64,000 nucleotides of DNA from positions 100,321,157 to 100,385,156 of the forward strand of contig NC_080680.1 in NCBI RefSeq assembly GCF_030445035.2. The letters are read 5' to 3'. This DNA is from Dasypus novemcinctus (Eukaryota; Chordata; Mammalia; Cingulata; Dasypodidae). The position numbers and the translations under genes were made by a program. Each line of letters starts with the position of its first letter. The stretch's first letter is position 1. The notes beneath the pieces are model-generated. The model was not told the origin of the DNA, made no database searches, and saw only the letters and a program-made list of their open reading frames with translations. Shown here piece by piece: positions 1-12,159 of this stretch.

Positions 1-140
1 TATTATTATTGTCATTGCAGATACGGAAACTGAGGTTCAGAGCAGTTAATTTACTTTACTTATAGTTATTAAATAGGAATCTGAGGATAAAAACCAGGCT
101 GCAGGTTCCAGAACTTTACTTTGACCACCTTGTTACGATG
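1..140 (-). repeat. MIR SINE fragment, antisense
   Basis: The antisense MIR core (gaaactgaggttcagagcag, MIR sense reads CTCAGTTTCC) is visible near positions 25-45. A degraded gene-side flank follows. It is an inert, ancient tRNA-derived SINE. Confidence 0.6.
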
Positions 141-1014
141 CTTGGCTGACCACTAGGATTTCTTTCAGCTTCCCTGCTGTATGGTTCCTTGGTCAGAAGT
201 CTCAGTGTCAGAGGCCGAAATAACTGAGATATCTTGTTCAAGCCCAGAATTTTCCCAAGTGTGAGACACTCACTGCTGATGGTTCAGGAGGTGATTTAGA
301 TGGGACAGGACACCTAAGACACTGAATCATATTGTGAGAAAGTCATTTCCTTTTCAATTATCTTTAAATGTCAAGGGAAAAAAATCTTAGTTGGGTGCTA
401 ACGTCTTTAACACTTCTAACATTTGATAATCTCCCTACTTCCACCCTTTTTATCTGACAAAGAGAAAGCAGGCTCAAGCATAGATCTTCTGTTAAGTAAC
501 AGTATCCTGTTACAATATCAATAGCAGTAGCGTGTTTTCATTTATTATTATTATTATTATTTTACCATTGTCTTCTATTTAAAATACACTTCTGGCTTTC
601 TACTTACTGTAATGGTTTAGAGTTCATTTTGAACATGCCTTTATTTAACTGGAAAGGTTTGATTTAAGGAAAACAAGGCAATAAATAATATAAATGGCCT
701 ATGCATAGTAAAATACTGTGAAGATGGTACTTGAATGCCAGTAGTTTGGGAAATACTGTTTTCTGAAAGAGTTTTACATTTCACTGTTGTCGATATGTCT
801 GTCAGCCTTCCTCTTGAAAATTTCCCTGCCCTTTATTTTGGTCCCCAAATAATGTTTAAGGAGTTGACTGATAATAAAACTATATGCATTTCTAGACATT
901 TGAAATACAAAAGTAAGCCTGGTTGTTTGACATAATGTAGCCTAATGAAAAACACAGTAAACGGGACAACAGGAACCTCAGGTTGTCTTCTGGTATCTGC
1001 CTTGGTTAGCTCAG
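141..1014. other. Unassigned AT-rich sequence with a (TTA)n tract
   Basis: I recognise no gene, exon or repeat family here. A short (TTA)n microsatellite occupies 541-562. The only open frames are about 65 codons long and lack supporting features. Confidence 0.5.
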
Positions 1015-1110
1015 GGATCTGAAACAAATTGCACTACCTCTCTGAGCTTCAGTTGCCCCATTTATAAAATAAGGGATTTTAACTAGATGATCACTTTTCA
1101 TTTCAAAAGT
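1015..1110 (+). repeat. MIR SINE fragment
   Basis: The MIR core is readable as cctctctgagcttcagttgc followed by a degraded form of the ccatttataaaat block. The rest is decayed. Confidence 0.7.
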
Positions 1111-1784
1111 GTGTGAATATTTTCAGCATTATTTTTATTAAAAGAATCACTTTACCATTGAGAATTTCAAATGTTTTTATAATAAACCCCCAGAATCAAG
1201 GGCAATAATATATTTCCCATAGAAAGTTCATTAGCATATTTTGATAGTTTTTGATCATTTTTGCATGTATTAAAATGAAACATTTGGTAAAAATTAAACT
1301 TTATATGCTAATGAGTGCAACAAGCCTACTTTTGGAATAATAATTCATTATCTCCCTTATAATATATGTGAGTGGCTTCTTTTTTTTTTCCAGTACACCG
1401 TAGCTATTAAGTCAGCATATTGGAAGTTTACCAAGAAAGTATAACAGAGGATCCAATTTTCATTTGCATAAATCCCAGAATTCTGCCTGCTGAAAATTGT
1501 AAGCTATTAATAGGTGACAAGACTGTCACTCGGTGTTCATTTATAATGCTGTCACTGGAACCTAATGAACATTTAGGACATATTTCAGGAATTGTTAAAA
1601 GTTTTTTCTTTTGCCAAACAGAGGAAAGTATTTGTGCGGTAGCAAAAAGATTTTACTTTGGAAAGGTATTGCTAGCAAAGGTGTTGGGTTTTTCTCTTGT
1701 GCAATTTCCCTTCTTTGCTTTTTTATTTATAGAATTAAATCATTATGACATTAAGCTAGAAAGAAACTTTAGGATCTTTCACTT
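1111..1784. other. Unassigned AT-rich sequence
   Basis: No repeat is recognised. A 127-codon open frame at 1420-1803 runs into the following MIR. It resembles no family I know, has no splice or promoter context, and is treated as a chance frame. Confidence 0.5.
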
Positions 1785-1905
1785 TGATACCTTTATTTTA
1801 TAGGTGAATAAATTGAGACCCAGGAAGATCTAGTCATTTGTTCATGGTTGCACAGTTAGGAGCAGTGCTGGGACTGGAATCCAAGTCTCTTGACTTCTTG
1901 TTCAA
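1785..1905 (-). repeat. MIR SINE fragment, antisense
   Basis: The order ggtgaataaattgagaccca, then ttgcacagttaggagcagtg, then a ggactggaatccaagtctc tail is that of an antisense MIR. Confidence 0.65.
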
Positions 1906-2069
1906 TGTGTTCAGGTATTTCTGCATGTGTTGGTATGTGAGATATAAATATGAAGACTATTTAAATATATATGCACATGAACTGATGTAGCAACCATTAT
2001 GCGTATAGATTTATCATCAGTGACAATTCTAGAGAACCATGAAGTTAGTCAATTTTCTCATCCATATCA

Positions 2070-2305
2070 TAGTCTTACCTCTTCCCCAACCTCTTTCTGG
2101 ACCACCCACTCCAGCCAAATGATCATCTTTCCTCCACACAGCCAGCACTTGGCAATTAATCTGTGCTGAACTGTGGAATTGTTTGCTTGAAATGTTAATA
2201 CAGGTAGATTTTGTCTATTGCACTAGACTGTAGATTCGGTGAGTGTGAGTATTGTCTCCCCAGCATTCCCTGCTTCGCAGCACCTAGTCCAGGGTCAAAA
2301 TGTAA
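2070..2305 (+). repeat. L2 LINE 3' end fragment
   Basis: The typical L2 3' order is present: a ccactccagcca-like block, then cactagactgtagattcgg, then a cagcacctagtccagggt block. The sequence is strongly degraded. Confidence 0.5.
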
Positions 2306-2344
2306 AATGACTAAACCTCAAAGGAACCTGTAAAATAAAATGGT

Positions 2345-2425
2345 CAAACCTATTGCTTGCACTGAAGTCAGTGGTTTGTCTAAGACTGCACACCTAGTTG
2401 ATGATGGGGGTCCTCATAAAATGCA
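2345..2425 (-). repeat. MIR SINE fragment, antisense
   Basis: The block gtctaagactgcacacctag followed by ttgatgatgggg matches the middle of an antisense MIR. Confidence 0.45.
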
Positions 2426-2844
2426 TACACCCCTTAGATATTAATAGTGTAAAGCAATGCATTGGCACTAGAGATGGGTGTGTCGAATACTTATGATTTT
2501 CAGGTAACCAAATGTATGCCAACTCTGTTTAAAATAAACCTTCATATCAGCTTAATAGACTATATGTATATTTTGTATTTTACTGTGAACATGTAAATAT
2601 TGAAAGATTAACAAATAGGTTTGGGAATTTATGACTGCAAACCCAGAGTAATGAAAGTGAAGTGTTATTGGCACACACTCACAAAGGTCAAGTGTCCAGA
2701 TGGTCTGGGATATAGGCTCTGGGAGCAGTGAAGAGCCTTTAGGTCTGAGATAACATGAAGACAAGTAAACAATACCCACCACCTTTCCTAACTTGCCTAG
2801 ACCACACAGTGCAATGTTTATACTCATCTAAGCTGGACCATAGG

Positions 2845-3095
2845 ATGGTGCGAAGTTACAAGCACTGGCCTTGGAATCAGAAGCGTCTGGATTTGAATCC
2901 TTGTGCCTGTCTATGAGCTGTGTGACTTTGAACAAGTTAATTAGCTTTTCTGAACTTTACCTTATTTGTAAAATGAACATAATTATACCTGCTTCATAAA
3001 TTATCATTAGCATTAAATTAAAGGTGAGAACTTAGTGAAGTGTTTTGGACAAGCACCTTTTGTAAAGTAAGTATAAATAATGAGTAGCTGTTGAG
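2845..3095 (+). repeat. MIR SINE, nearly full length
   Basis: This is one of the longest MIR copies here. It runs from an acaagcactggccttggaatc head, through gatttgaatccttgtgcctg and gctgtgtgactttgaacaag, to an attaaattaaaggtgagaac tail. Confidence 0.8.
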
Positions 3096-3339
3096 AGTAG
3101 CAGTGGTAGTCATAGTTATAGAACTTAACCAATACACTAGGAAGACAAGACCCTTATAGCTTTATTTGAAGTTTTTTAGAGCACTAATTATTATATCATT
3201 CCTGAGATGTCTCAAAATTTGACTAATATTAAATGATATGGATAATTTTTATACATATTTTTAAAGACAAGTAAAAGTCTATATATTTTTTCCTTGCTTA
3301 TCAAACCATTATGGTTAGTTTCTTACCACGTGGTGTGCT

Positions 3340-3870
3340 GTTCGAGGCTCTTCATATCCGGGCCCAATCTGTCCATGTAATCTCATCCCAACCCTCTCTT
3401 CGACATTAAAACCATGTTCCAGTCACTCTGAGTTTCTCATCATTGCCTGCAGATGCTCTCTTGTTTCATTCTTCCATGCCGCCTTGTTCACTCTCTTCTT
3501 TACTTGAAGAACTCTGGTTTAATGCTCAAGACCCCGCTGTGAAACTTTCTCTGATCACATCAGTAGAATGGGAACGATGTTGACAGCTAACGTTTACTGA
3601 ACACTTATCTGTGCCAGAAGCCGTGTTCCAGACAGTCATGTTGTGTTCTACAATGCTTTCCATTACAACATTTGCCTTCATGAATTGTATATCTTGTAAA
3701 TTTCCACCTCCTTGTCACCCTCAAAACTGGGCATTGCTCCATGAGGGCAGAATCCATGTTCCACTCATGTTTGCAGTCCCAGGGAAGATCCCCTTATAAG
3801 TTCTCAATTATTATCTATTGAATTGATGAACAGTGAGGTTAAGGTTGTAATTAATAAATATTTGTTGAAT
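3340..3870 (+). repeat. L2 LINE 3' end with an embedded antisense MIRb piece
   Basis: Sense L2 blocks are visible at 3345-3560 (a ccagtcactctgag block and an aatgctcaagacc block) and at 3735-3835 (ctccatgagggcagaatcca, ending in a ctcaattattatctattgaa tail). Positions 3570-3665 between them read as antisense MIRb (agctaacgtttactgaacac, then atctgtgccagaagccgtgt). Confidence 0.65.
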
Positions 3871-4574
3871 TCAAATTCTGTAGAGAAGTTTCAAATGTCA
3901 GATTGGAGATTGGGCTAATGACTGTAAGTTTCCTTCAGACTATATGATTTTATGGTCTAGCCTTGCATAAATTCAAACACAGCCCCTCAGGGTGGGAATT
4001 AGGATTGAAAATAAAAGCACAAGCACCTTGATGTCTCATGCATATTTTATTTCCTAGACACCCCCATCCAATCAAGGCCCAGACACATATTCACGTGCAG
4101 TCACACATCTGGAGCTTTTCTTCCCCACTGCCTTGACAGAATCCCTGTGGCTTTTCAGCAGACTGTGCATGAGGGTATCTAAAAAAAAGCACCCAAATGT
4201 AATGCCACCCAGCCCGCAGGGTTAAATATAGACATTGGATTAGTTCCAGGGAGGAGGGGACAAGTGGTTCCCAACTCAAAGAAACTGTTATGAATTCCAT
4301 TTGCTGTGTGAATATGTACAGCGGATGTTTCCTTCCATAAGAACACCAAAATAGCAATTAACGCATAGCTAATGTTATAGTAGATACTGTCTCCCCTGAT
4401 TAATATCTCCCCATCTGGGCCCCAACACAGATGCCGCCGTGTCTCAACATGTATGCCAAATGACAGGTCTCCCCACACATGCCCCTGCCTTCTGCTTCAT
4501 GCCTCTGTTTCTCTTTGATGGGAAAAGTTGTTGTTTCGAGTTACAGCATACCATTTTTCACATTTATTTCATGG
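3871..4574. other. Unassigned sequence
   Basis: No repeat, exon or promoter is recognised. Two overlapping antisense open frames of 88 and 99 codons in 4091-4478 lie in different frames and look like chance. Confidence 0.5.
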
Positions 4575-4765
4575 ATCTCAGTAGAGTAGTGGAAAAAACA
4601 AATCTTTAACTTCAGGCAGAACAGGGTTAGAGTCCTTGCTTCACATCCTACTAGACATGTGCTCCTGGAAAAGTTACTTAACCTCTCTGAGCTTCATTAT
4701 TTTCTTTATTTATAAATACATGTAATCTTGGTTACTTGTGAGTGAATTGGGGAGATTTGACAAGA
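4575..4765 (+). repeat. MIR SINE
   Basis: The sense MIR core ttacttaacctctctgagct lies at 4674-4693, preceded by the agacatgtgctcctggaaaa block. Confidence 0.75.
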
Positions 4766-4864
4766 TACTGTATGTAAATTATCTGGACCATCAGTAGACT
4801 CTGGGCAAAATAACTCCTCTATTTTTTCACTCCATGACCTCATTTTTAGACCTCTGAAGATGTA

Positions 4865-5010
4865 ATGATCATTATCGATTATCTGATCTACTGCTTGCAT
4901 TTCATAGATGAGGAAAACAGAGGGTTAAAGAGGAAAATAACTTGTTTCAGAGGTGTCAGATGAAGTTAGAGACTAGCTAGGACAATGATTCAAGTGCACT
5001 GCCTTCAGAC
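4865..5010 (-). repeat. MIR SINE, antisense
   Basis: It reads catttcatagatgaggaaaa, then an agggttaaagaggaaaataa block, then a gattcaagtgcactgccttc tail. Confidence 0.7.
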
Positions 5011-5032
5011 TGGGGGCTTTTCCCAGAATTTT

Positions 5033-5175
5033 CATTCATTCATTCATTCATTCATTCACTCATGCTTTGTGTATATCTTTTTAATATTTACTGAGCACCT
5101 ATCAAGCAGTAGGGGTCAAAGAAATAGAAATGAACAAACAAATGCCCTCCCCACTACCCATTCTGACTCCCATTC
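5033..5175 (-). repeat. L2 LINE 3' end, antisense, with (ATTC)n
   Basis: A run of attcattcattc at 5033-5060 is the antisense L2 terminal repeat. It is followed by tatttactgagcacctatca and a gaaatgaacaaacaaatgcc block, the usual antisense L2 order. Confidence 0.65.
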
Positions 5176-5189
5176 TGGCTCAGGACAGA

Positions 5190-5450
5190 GTTAATAATAA
5201 TAATTAACACTTTTGAACCCTCTCCATACTCTGTTAATTGCTGTGAACTGTTTTCAGCACTTGACATGCATGAACTCATTTAATCCTCCCCAAACCATGT
5301 GAAATAGATAACATACTGTTCCCAGTTTTACCAACGAGAAAAACTGAGGCACAGATGGCTTACATAATTGTACAAGTTTGTGCAGGTAGTTAGTGGTTCT
5401 TCTAGGATGTGACCTGAGGCAGTGTTATTTTCAGGTTCATGCTGATAACC
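5190..5450 (-). repeat. MIRb SINE, antisense, nearly full length
   Basis: It starts taataataataattaacac and continues through catgaactcatttaatcctc and gagaaaaactgaggcacaga to the aggatgtgacctgaggcag region. Confidence 0.8.
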
Positions 5451-5764
5451 TCTAAATTATATCATCTCTTGATGCAGAAATTAGACCAGTGATTATAGCA
5501 TGACCATCCAGGAAAGCATAGGGACTATAGGAGTTCAGCACTGGGTCCCTCAAGCTGTCAAGTAGGAGTAAGGGAAGGCTTCCTAAAGGTGCTGATTTTA
5601 GAATTGATACTGCACATATGATACTGTTACACATGGACTAGAAGGGAGTAGCATATGGTTTGCTCTAGAGGTAGAAATTTGGTAGATGTACATGGTACCA
5701 GGCATGAAATTACAAATTAATCATAGAAACACAAGGTGGAGAAAATCAACCTTAGGTTTGGTAG

Positions 5765-6000
5765 CACTTTAAAAATTTATAAAGCATTTTCATAGATATT
5801 ATTTACTTGAGCTGTATAGTATCACTTTTGTGATAAAGGCAGGACATGAGTTATTTATTGCAGTTTTACAAATAAGAAAACCTGGGCCCAGAGAGATGGT
5901 AGTTTTGATCAAAGATGCTAAACAAGATTGTAGAAGAACTAGGAATAAAATATGAGTTGTCTAGTTATTTAGGGCATTTTCTGTCCTCTATCTTGCTCCT
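5765..6000 (-). repeat. MIR SINE, antisense
   Basis: The pattern tataaagcattttcatagat, then cagttttacaaataagaaaa, then cctgggcccagagagatggt is that of an antisense MIR-family element. Confidence 0.65.
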
Positions 6001-6592
6001 CTCTTTTTCTATATATCTAATCTAATAATGCAGAAGATCTCAATGATTTAGAGAAATGGAGAATTAGTCTGCCCATATTACTGTCTCCCTCTAACATAAG
6101 ATATTGCAGTCAAGGTTTCATACAGTTCTTAGGCAGAGCACAACGGAATCCTCAAACTGGAGCATGTACTGTATATATTCTACGTTGTTGGTCAAAGCGA
6201 GAGGCATTTGTGCTGCTGGAAGAGTGAAGCAATGGGGAATGATGGACTTGTGTTCTTGTCCTGGAAGAAAGATTTACCAACCCTAGAGTGGGTGTGAGCA
6301 AAAGGAGGCCACAGATAAACCCATCATTTTTCAAAGAAATTGTGCTTTGGATCATACAGAGGTTCTGCTCTATATGACAAGAAAGCAATAACAGTATCTG
6401 TTAGAAGCTTTTTTAAAGACAGGTATGGCACTCTGATCATCCAACACATAAAACCTCAGTGGCCTCTGGCAGCATCTCATATTGAGGACACCTTGCTGAT
6501 TGGGTGAGTCAGCAATGAAATGTACCCCTAAATAGATTGTACTGCTGGATGAGTGTTGGGCAGCATGAACAGGCTTAGATTGCAATATCATC
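6001..6592. other. Unassigned sequence
   Basis: No feature is recognised. Opposite-strand open frames of 60-104 codons overlap one another and lack any coding signature. Confidence 0.45.
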
Positions 6593-6765
6593 CAATGGTT
6601 CTTAACCTTTTTTGAGTCACTTGTCTTTTCTAGAACACAATGTAAAAACAAGGACCCTTCCTCAAAAAATGCACATAGGCACATCTGTGCAAAATTTCAA
6701 TACAAACCCAGGGGATCCAAAGGCCACACTGAGGCCTGACCATGGACACTCAACTAATCTGTAAA
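6593..6765. mobile_element. hAT-type MITE (MER group, name uncertain)
   Basis: A caatggttcttaacc-type hAT end is followed by ttttttgagtcacttgtctt and aaaaatgcacataggcacat. Later comes a ccatggacact block. A second copy of the same family lies at 56194-56347. The element is non-autonomous and inactive. Confidence 0.5.
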
Positions 6766-6984
6766 CAAAAGGGTGAAAAACTCAGGGTTTTTAAATTATT
6801 TAGTTACATTTAAGGGGAATTCACTTATATGTTTCCATGAACAGGGTGTATGTAATTCACTCCTGTGCCTCCACTGGGCTGGGTTTTGCAGGCCTGAAGG
6901 GGGCTAGGGTTGGGAGGATGGGTCAGAATTGGGGGAGGCTTGTGGGGTATGTGGTTGAAAGTATAATGTTGAGAAAACTCTTTA

Positions 6985-7672
6985 GAATATATATTAAGGA
7001 AGGGTTACTGATTTAAGGTGTTTGATGGGGGGCATCTGGCACAGGATGTACCTGGGGCAGGCTTCTAGAGAGAATATGAGTGCTCATCATGCCATATATC
7101 AGTGGGTGAAGACCCACACAATGAGCAGGAAGGTGTTATGCCCCAATCCTGGGGAGGCCCAGTGTTCTCAAAAAGAGGAGAGGGTGTCTCTTGAGATCAT
7201 AGGTGGATCCCAATGGGGGAGGACAGACTGGTGTGTCAAGCCCTCAACATTGTTGCAAATATCCATTAATCTTGTCATTCAAACAGTGAAGCTTGGTTGT
7301 CACTATGGGCCCTGAGGGGAGAGGGAGAGAGGAATAGAATAGTTGGAAAAAGGGGTAACTGGGGGGCAATGAACGTGTTCTGCATGATCCTGCAATGATG
7401 GATACAGGCCTTATTAAATATCACCAAAAATTTATAAAAGTATACAGTCTAAAATATAAACCATAATGTAAACCATAAAGGAACCGTGGTTAGTAGCCAT
7501 GTTTCAATATCTGTACATCAGTTGTAGCAAATGTAACATCCACATGTAAAAAATCATTGCTGGGGAAGGGGGAAAAGGGTTGGATGCTGGGTATATGGGA
7601 GTTCCCTATATTCTATATGTGACTTTACTGTGACCTAAAACTTTTTTGAAGACATAACTTTAAAAAAAGAAT
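6985..7672 (+). mobile_element. L1 3' end, 5'-truncated
   Basis: The tail matches an L1 3' UTR: acaggccttattaaatatca, then an attgctggggaaggggga region, then gtatatgggagttccctata, ending near an A-run at 7663-7670. It has no ORF2. The order of blocks is shared with the L1 tails near 9.4 kb and 25.4 kb, although this copy is more diverged. Confidence 0.65.
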
Positions 7673-7929
7673 GTAGACACTGAAGAAGAAATGGAAGAGA
7701 TTGCCTTGCCATTGTACATCCTGGGCAATACCTATTACAGTGATGAAAGACAAAACGTCAAAAAAAATTTTTATGGTAGCTTTCATTTTTTTAATAGCCC
7801 AGTTTATTTTTTTTTACCTTATTTTAGTTTTTCTAAATTATTATGTATTCTATTTCTAATCTTTACACTTATCAATACTATTTCATTTTCCTATTAATTG
7901 AATTTGGCAATATATTAGACTTCATTTTT
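7673..7929. other. Unassigned AT-rich spacer
   Basis: The sequence between two L1 tails is T-rich around 7785-7900. I assign no feature to it. Confidence 0.45.
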
Positions 7930-9538
7930 GAAGAAGTTTTGGATCACAAAATGGCAGGTGAGCAGCATTGATGTGGGGTGTCATTGACGGAGGATGCATG
8001 GGTAGAAGGGGGTTCTCCAGGGCATACCTATAGGGTATATGGATATGTTCAAAAGTTCATTGGGATTGACATAGTGGGTAGAATTCACATGACAACTGAG
8101 GGAGTGCTGAGTTCCCATTCTGGGGAACTCTGTCACACTCTTCAGAGGAGCAGCAACAATCCCCCAAGTGCAAAGGCAAAGACCAGTGAAGAAGGGTGGC
8201 CCAGTGATGGGCACTTGATACTGATGACTATGCTTATGAGCCTGTGGGTTTGAAATTTGAATTAGACCTAGAGCTGCAGGGTGCCTAAGAGTTACCTCCT
8301 GAGAGCCTCCATGTTGATCAAATGTGGCCACTCTCTAAGGCAAACTCTGCATGTAAATGCACTACCTTTTCCCTGGCTTGGGACATGACTCCTGGGGATG
8401 AGCCTCCCTGGCACCAAGGAATTACTACCAAGCACCAGCTGGTGATGAAACTAGAATTAAAGGGGGAAATGATAAAGACAAATGATTTTATATGGCTAAG
8501 AGACTTCAAAATGAGTCAGGAGGGCATCAGAGTTGTTGTGCTTACACACACCTCAGTAGTTTCTCAGAGACAGCCAAGGTAGATGCAACCCCAGGTGGTG
8601 GTTCTCCTAAGGGCTACAGAGACACCAAGGTCCTACAGTCATGACAGATGACTTTGGAGTTCAGTGCCTTGCCAGTGGGCCCTACTTTGGAATTTGTGCT
8701 CCTGAGTGTGATAGAGTTGGACTCAGATGTGACCTCTCTATGCATGCCTCTTCTGTCACTTTTACTAAACCTGTGGTTGGTGCTGTGGTTGGTGTATGCT
8801 AAGTAGACCTGAATCTCTGGACTGGCCATGTACCAGCTGGGCCCTGAGCCTCAAAAGAGTTGCAACACCTGCTCTCTGGTTTGTTGGACTTACCAGGTCA
8901 ACTAATAGGGAGATGAATTTGGTCAACCACCACACCAGGGAACCAAGAGAGTCTATAGCTGTAAGCAGGAGAATCCCATCCATCAGCCATGTGGGATCTA
9001 CGCCCCCTCTCAATTTAGAGGTGGTATGGACATAGCCATCCCAGGGTCCTCAGATTGGAGGAATAAAATATGCATTAGGAATAAAATATACTTATTGGTA
9101 TTCTACTATAAAATTATTGTGACTCTAACAATGGATGAAATTATATCTTTGACATGGAGACAGTGACTGTGGGAGTTGCTGAAGGCAGGGAGAGGGAAAA
9201 AGAGGTGTAGTATTGGGACATTTTTGGAACTTGGAGTTGTCCTCAATGATATTGCAGGGACAGATGCAGGACATTATATATTCTGCCATAGCCCACTGAA
9301 TGGACTGTGAAAGAGTATAAATTACAACGTAAACTATAATCCATGCTGTGTATCAATGCTCCAAAATGTACTCATCAAATGCAATGAATGTACCACACTA
9401 ATGAAAGAAGTTGTCATTGTGGGAAGAGTGGGGGGAGTGAGGAGCAGGTTATACAGGAACCTCTATATTTTTTAGTGTGACATTTGTGTGATTTATGTAT
9501 GTTTGTAAAAAAAAGCTAATATAAAATGAAAAAAAAAA
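7930..9538 (+). mobile_element. Lineage-specific L1 3' UTR, about 1.6 kb
   Basis: This is the longest copy of a repeat also found at 24858-25551, 40422-41406 and 43696-44685. Shared landmarks are ggcagggagagggaaaaaga, a gatattgcagggacagatgc block, and a tail with accacactaatgaaagaagt ending in oligo(A). It holds no ORF2 remnant, so it is a long 5'-truncated L1 3' region. Opposed open frames inside it are not coding. Confidence 0.7.
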
Positions 9539-9539
9539 T

Positions 9540-10150
9540 TAACCTGTGCTTTTCAGAACACTTTGGAAGTTCCTCAAAAAGTTGCTTATGGAGTTAGTAT
9601 ATGACTGAGCAATTCCACTCCTAAATTTATACCCCAAAAAAATGAAAACGTAGGACCCCACAAAAGCTTGCACATGAATGTTCATAGTAGCATCATTTAT
9701 AACAGCCAAAAAGTGGAAGTATCACCTTGTTCATTAACTGATGAATGCATAAAAATTATTCAGCAATAAATATCATATCCCAATAAAAAAATTGAAGTAC
9801 TGATGCATGTTACAACATGGATGAACCTTGAAAACACTATACCTTCTGAAAAGAAGCCAATTACACAAGACCACATATTGTAGGATTCCAATTCCATGAA
9901 AACTCCAGAATAAACAAATCTGTAGATACAGAAAGTAGATTAATGGTTACCTAGGGCTTAGGGGTTTGGATGGGGAATGACTGCTATTGGGTACTAGGTT
10001 TCTTTTTGGGGTGATGAAAGTGTTGTAAACTTAATCTGTGGTTATGTTTGTGCAACTTTGTGAATATTCTAAAATCATCCAATTATATACTCAATAGATT
10101 AATTGTATAGTAAGTGAGTTGTATCCCAATAAAGATGTTAAAACAAAGAA
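9540..10150 (+). mobile_element. Older L1 (L1M-type) 3' end
   Basis: Recognisable L1M 3' UTR blocks appear in order: gactgagcaattccactcct, ttcatagtagcatcatttat, aacatggatgaaccttgaaa, agtagattaatggttaccta and gtatcccaataaagatgtta. It directly abuts the younger L1 tail. Confidence 0.8.
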
Positions 10151-10284
10151 ATCTCCCTAAAATATGCTGGTCATGTGAGTCCTTTTCTTATGTATTATTT
10201 TAAATAAAATAATTAAAACAATATGGCATTCAAAAAAAAACTTTGGTTGAATTGAACTGATGTATGATATTGTTAAATGATGAT

Positions 10285-10930
10285 ATATGATATAGTTGCA
10301 TTAGCTTTTGCTGCATAACTAACCTCTCCAAAAGATAATGACTTAAAACAGCGGCAATTTATTTAGCTCATGATTCTGCACATTAGCAATTTAGGATACC
10401 GAGGCTCAGTTGGATAGTTCCTTTGGCTTCCCCTAGATTCCTTCACATGTCTGTGGTCAGCTATAAGCCTGCTACAAGATGTCTTTTGCTCATCTTGGCT
10501 GGGCTTTTTCACATATTTGGGACCTTAACTAGGACAAATGGATTAACTCAGTTCTGGCCTACATGGTCTATCATCATCTAGCAGTATGCCATGAGCTAGC
10601 TCATATGATAGAGACATGCAAAAACATGCCTTCAGTCTCAGAGCATCTTGGCTATTTTCAGATGCCACAGCCATTCTCTCTGTCTCTTTCCAGCCCTATT
10701 TTATATGGCCCCTCTTGGAAATGCAATCCAAGTTGGCCACTATTAATTCTCCCATGTCTTGTTTTGCCTTCCCTTTGCCCTCAGCTGGAAAACAGCTGAA
10801 TCATGAATTCACATAAATAATTCAATGACTCAATTCCAAATTTTTTCTTTTTCTTCTTTTTCTTCAAATTCTGTGTCTTGCTCTCAGGGATAATATCATC
10901 TATGGATCTATGGGTAGCATGGCGTGGAAG
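10285..10930 (+). mobile_element. MLT1-like (ERVL-MaLR) LTR
   Basis: It begins ttgcattagcttttgctgca, with gacttaaaacagcggcaatt and gctcatgattctgcacatta in MLT1 order. Its 3' half, from about 10634, is repeated at 12163-12430. It is a decayed solo LTR with no retroviral genes beside it. Confidence 0.65.
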
Positions 10931-12159
10931 TTAGCATTCCAGAAGAAGCTGGCAGTGACAGGGCTATGAACAATAGGGTGACTGAAATAAAGGGCAGAAG
11001 ATCAGTGACTGTCAAGCAGAACTTAAGGCTGTAACTCTGATTATATGTGAGATCAACTTCCTCACCTTTCCACTCTCACCATCAGGATCTCCTAGAGTAA
11101 AGCCCTAGGGAAGAAAGCAGCCCGGTATTCCTGAAAGCCAGGAGGATTACGTCTGAAAACATTATCTGGGATATTGTTATTATATTATTGTAACACATGT
11201 GTTAAAGAGAACACACAGGCACCCCTCCTGGTCACCAGGTGAGATGCTCCCTCCTTGAATGCGATGGCCCTTGTGGCTGCCTCATCATCTGTATTACAAC
11301 CGTCTCTTTAACTGGCCTGATTGCCCACTAGAGTGTAAGAAACCTCATCTGTACCACTGCACTCAGCTCACTGGCACATGGGAGGGGTCCAGTGTTTAAT
11401 TGTTGGCCCAAATTCCTTACAACTCTTTTTTATAGGAAACATAAGAATGTAAAGAAAGAACAAACATGACAGGTGTAGGATGTGACAGAGCAGGGTGTGG
11501 TGTCCTCATCACATCGCAGTCATCCGTAAGATCCACTCCCAGCTCTGAAAGTCTGATTTCTCTGTTTGGACTGAAAGGCCAAGGTGTTTCCAGGGGTGGT
11601 CAGGCAGCTTACTATGGGTCTATCAAAATGTAAGCAATTTTGACGTAGGTGGAAAAACAACTATAATAATCATAGTAATCATCCTGAAAGAGACATGTTG
11701 TTCTTTTCAACTCTTATTAACCTGGATTTTATTTAAGAGGTTTCCAATTAGCTTCTTGTATCTGCACAGTTAACCTTTTCTGAGCTTTTCTCTTCAGGCT
11801 CTCTCTCCCCAAGCCCTCAGCCTTCATTTCTGCCCATGGATTCTCACAGGAATAGCTGGAATCCAGCCTCCTGAACAGCTCCTGAGCATGCGATAATTGC
11901 AATATAATTAATGAATTAAAAGAATGAAATGTTTTAAGTGCTTTCAATATTCCCTTTCCTATAATTATCTACAGGAAACATGTTCATTAACAATCTTGTG
12001 CTGACAGCCCCCAGGCTCTGGCTAAGCTAGCTCAGCTTCCAATAAGAAAACGAATTGTTGACCTCGCTACCTCAGGTCTCCAACTTGATGGGGGAAGGTA
12101 AGGCTAAAGCAGGACCATCACCTGGAACAGTGCTGGCCAGATCAGACCCCCTTCTTCCC
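10931..12159. other. Unassigned spacer between two related LTR segments
   Basis: I recognise no retroviral internal sequence. A weak sense-L2 signature (gcccactagagtgtaagaaa) sits near 11320-11400. Three short open frames have no support. Confidence 0.4.

Noticed and set aside
1420..1803. 127-codon open frame as a gene
   Set aside because: No splice, promoter or protein-family signal is visible, and the frame ends inside an antisense MIR.
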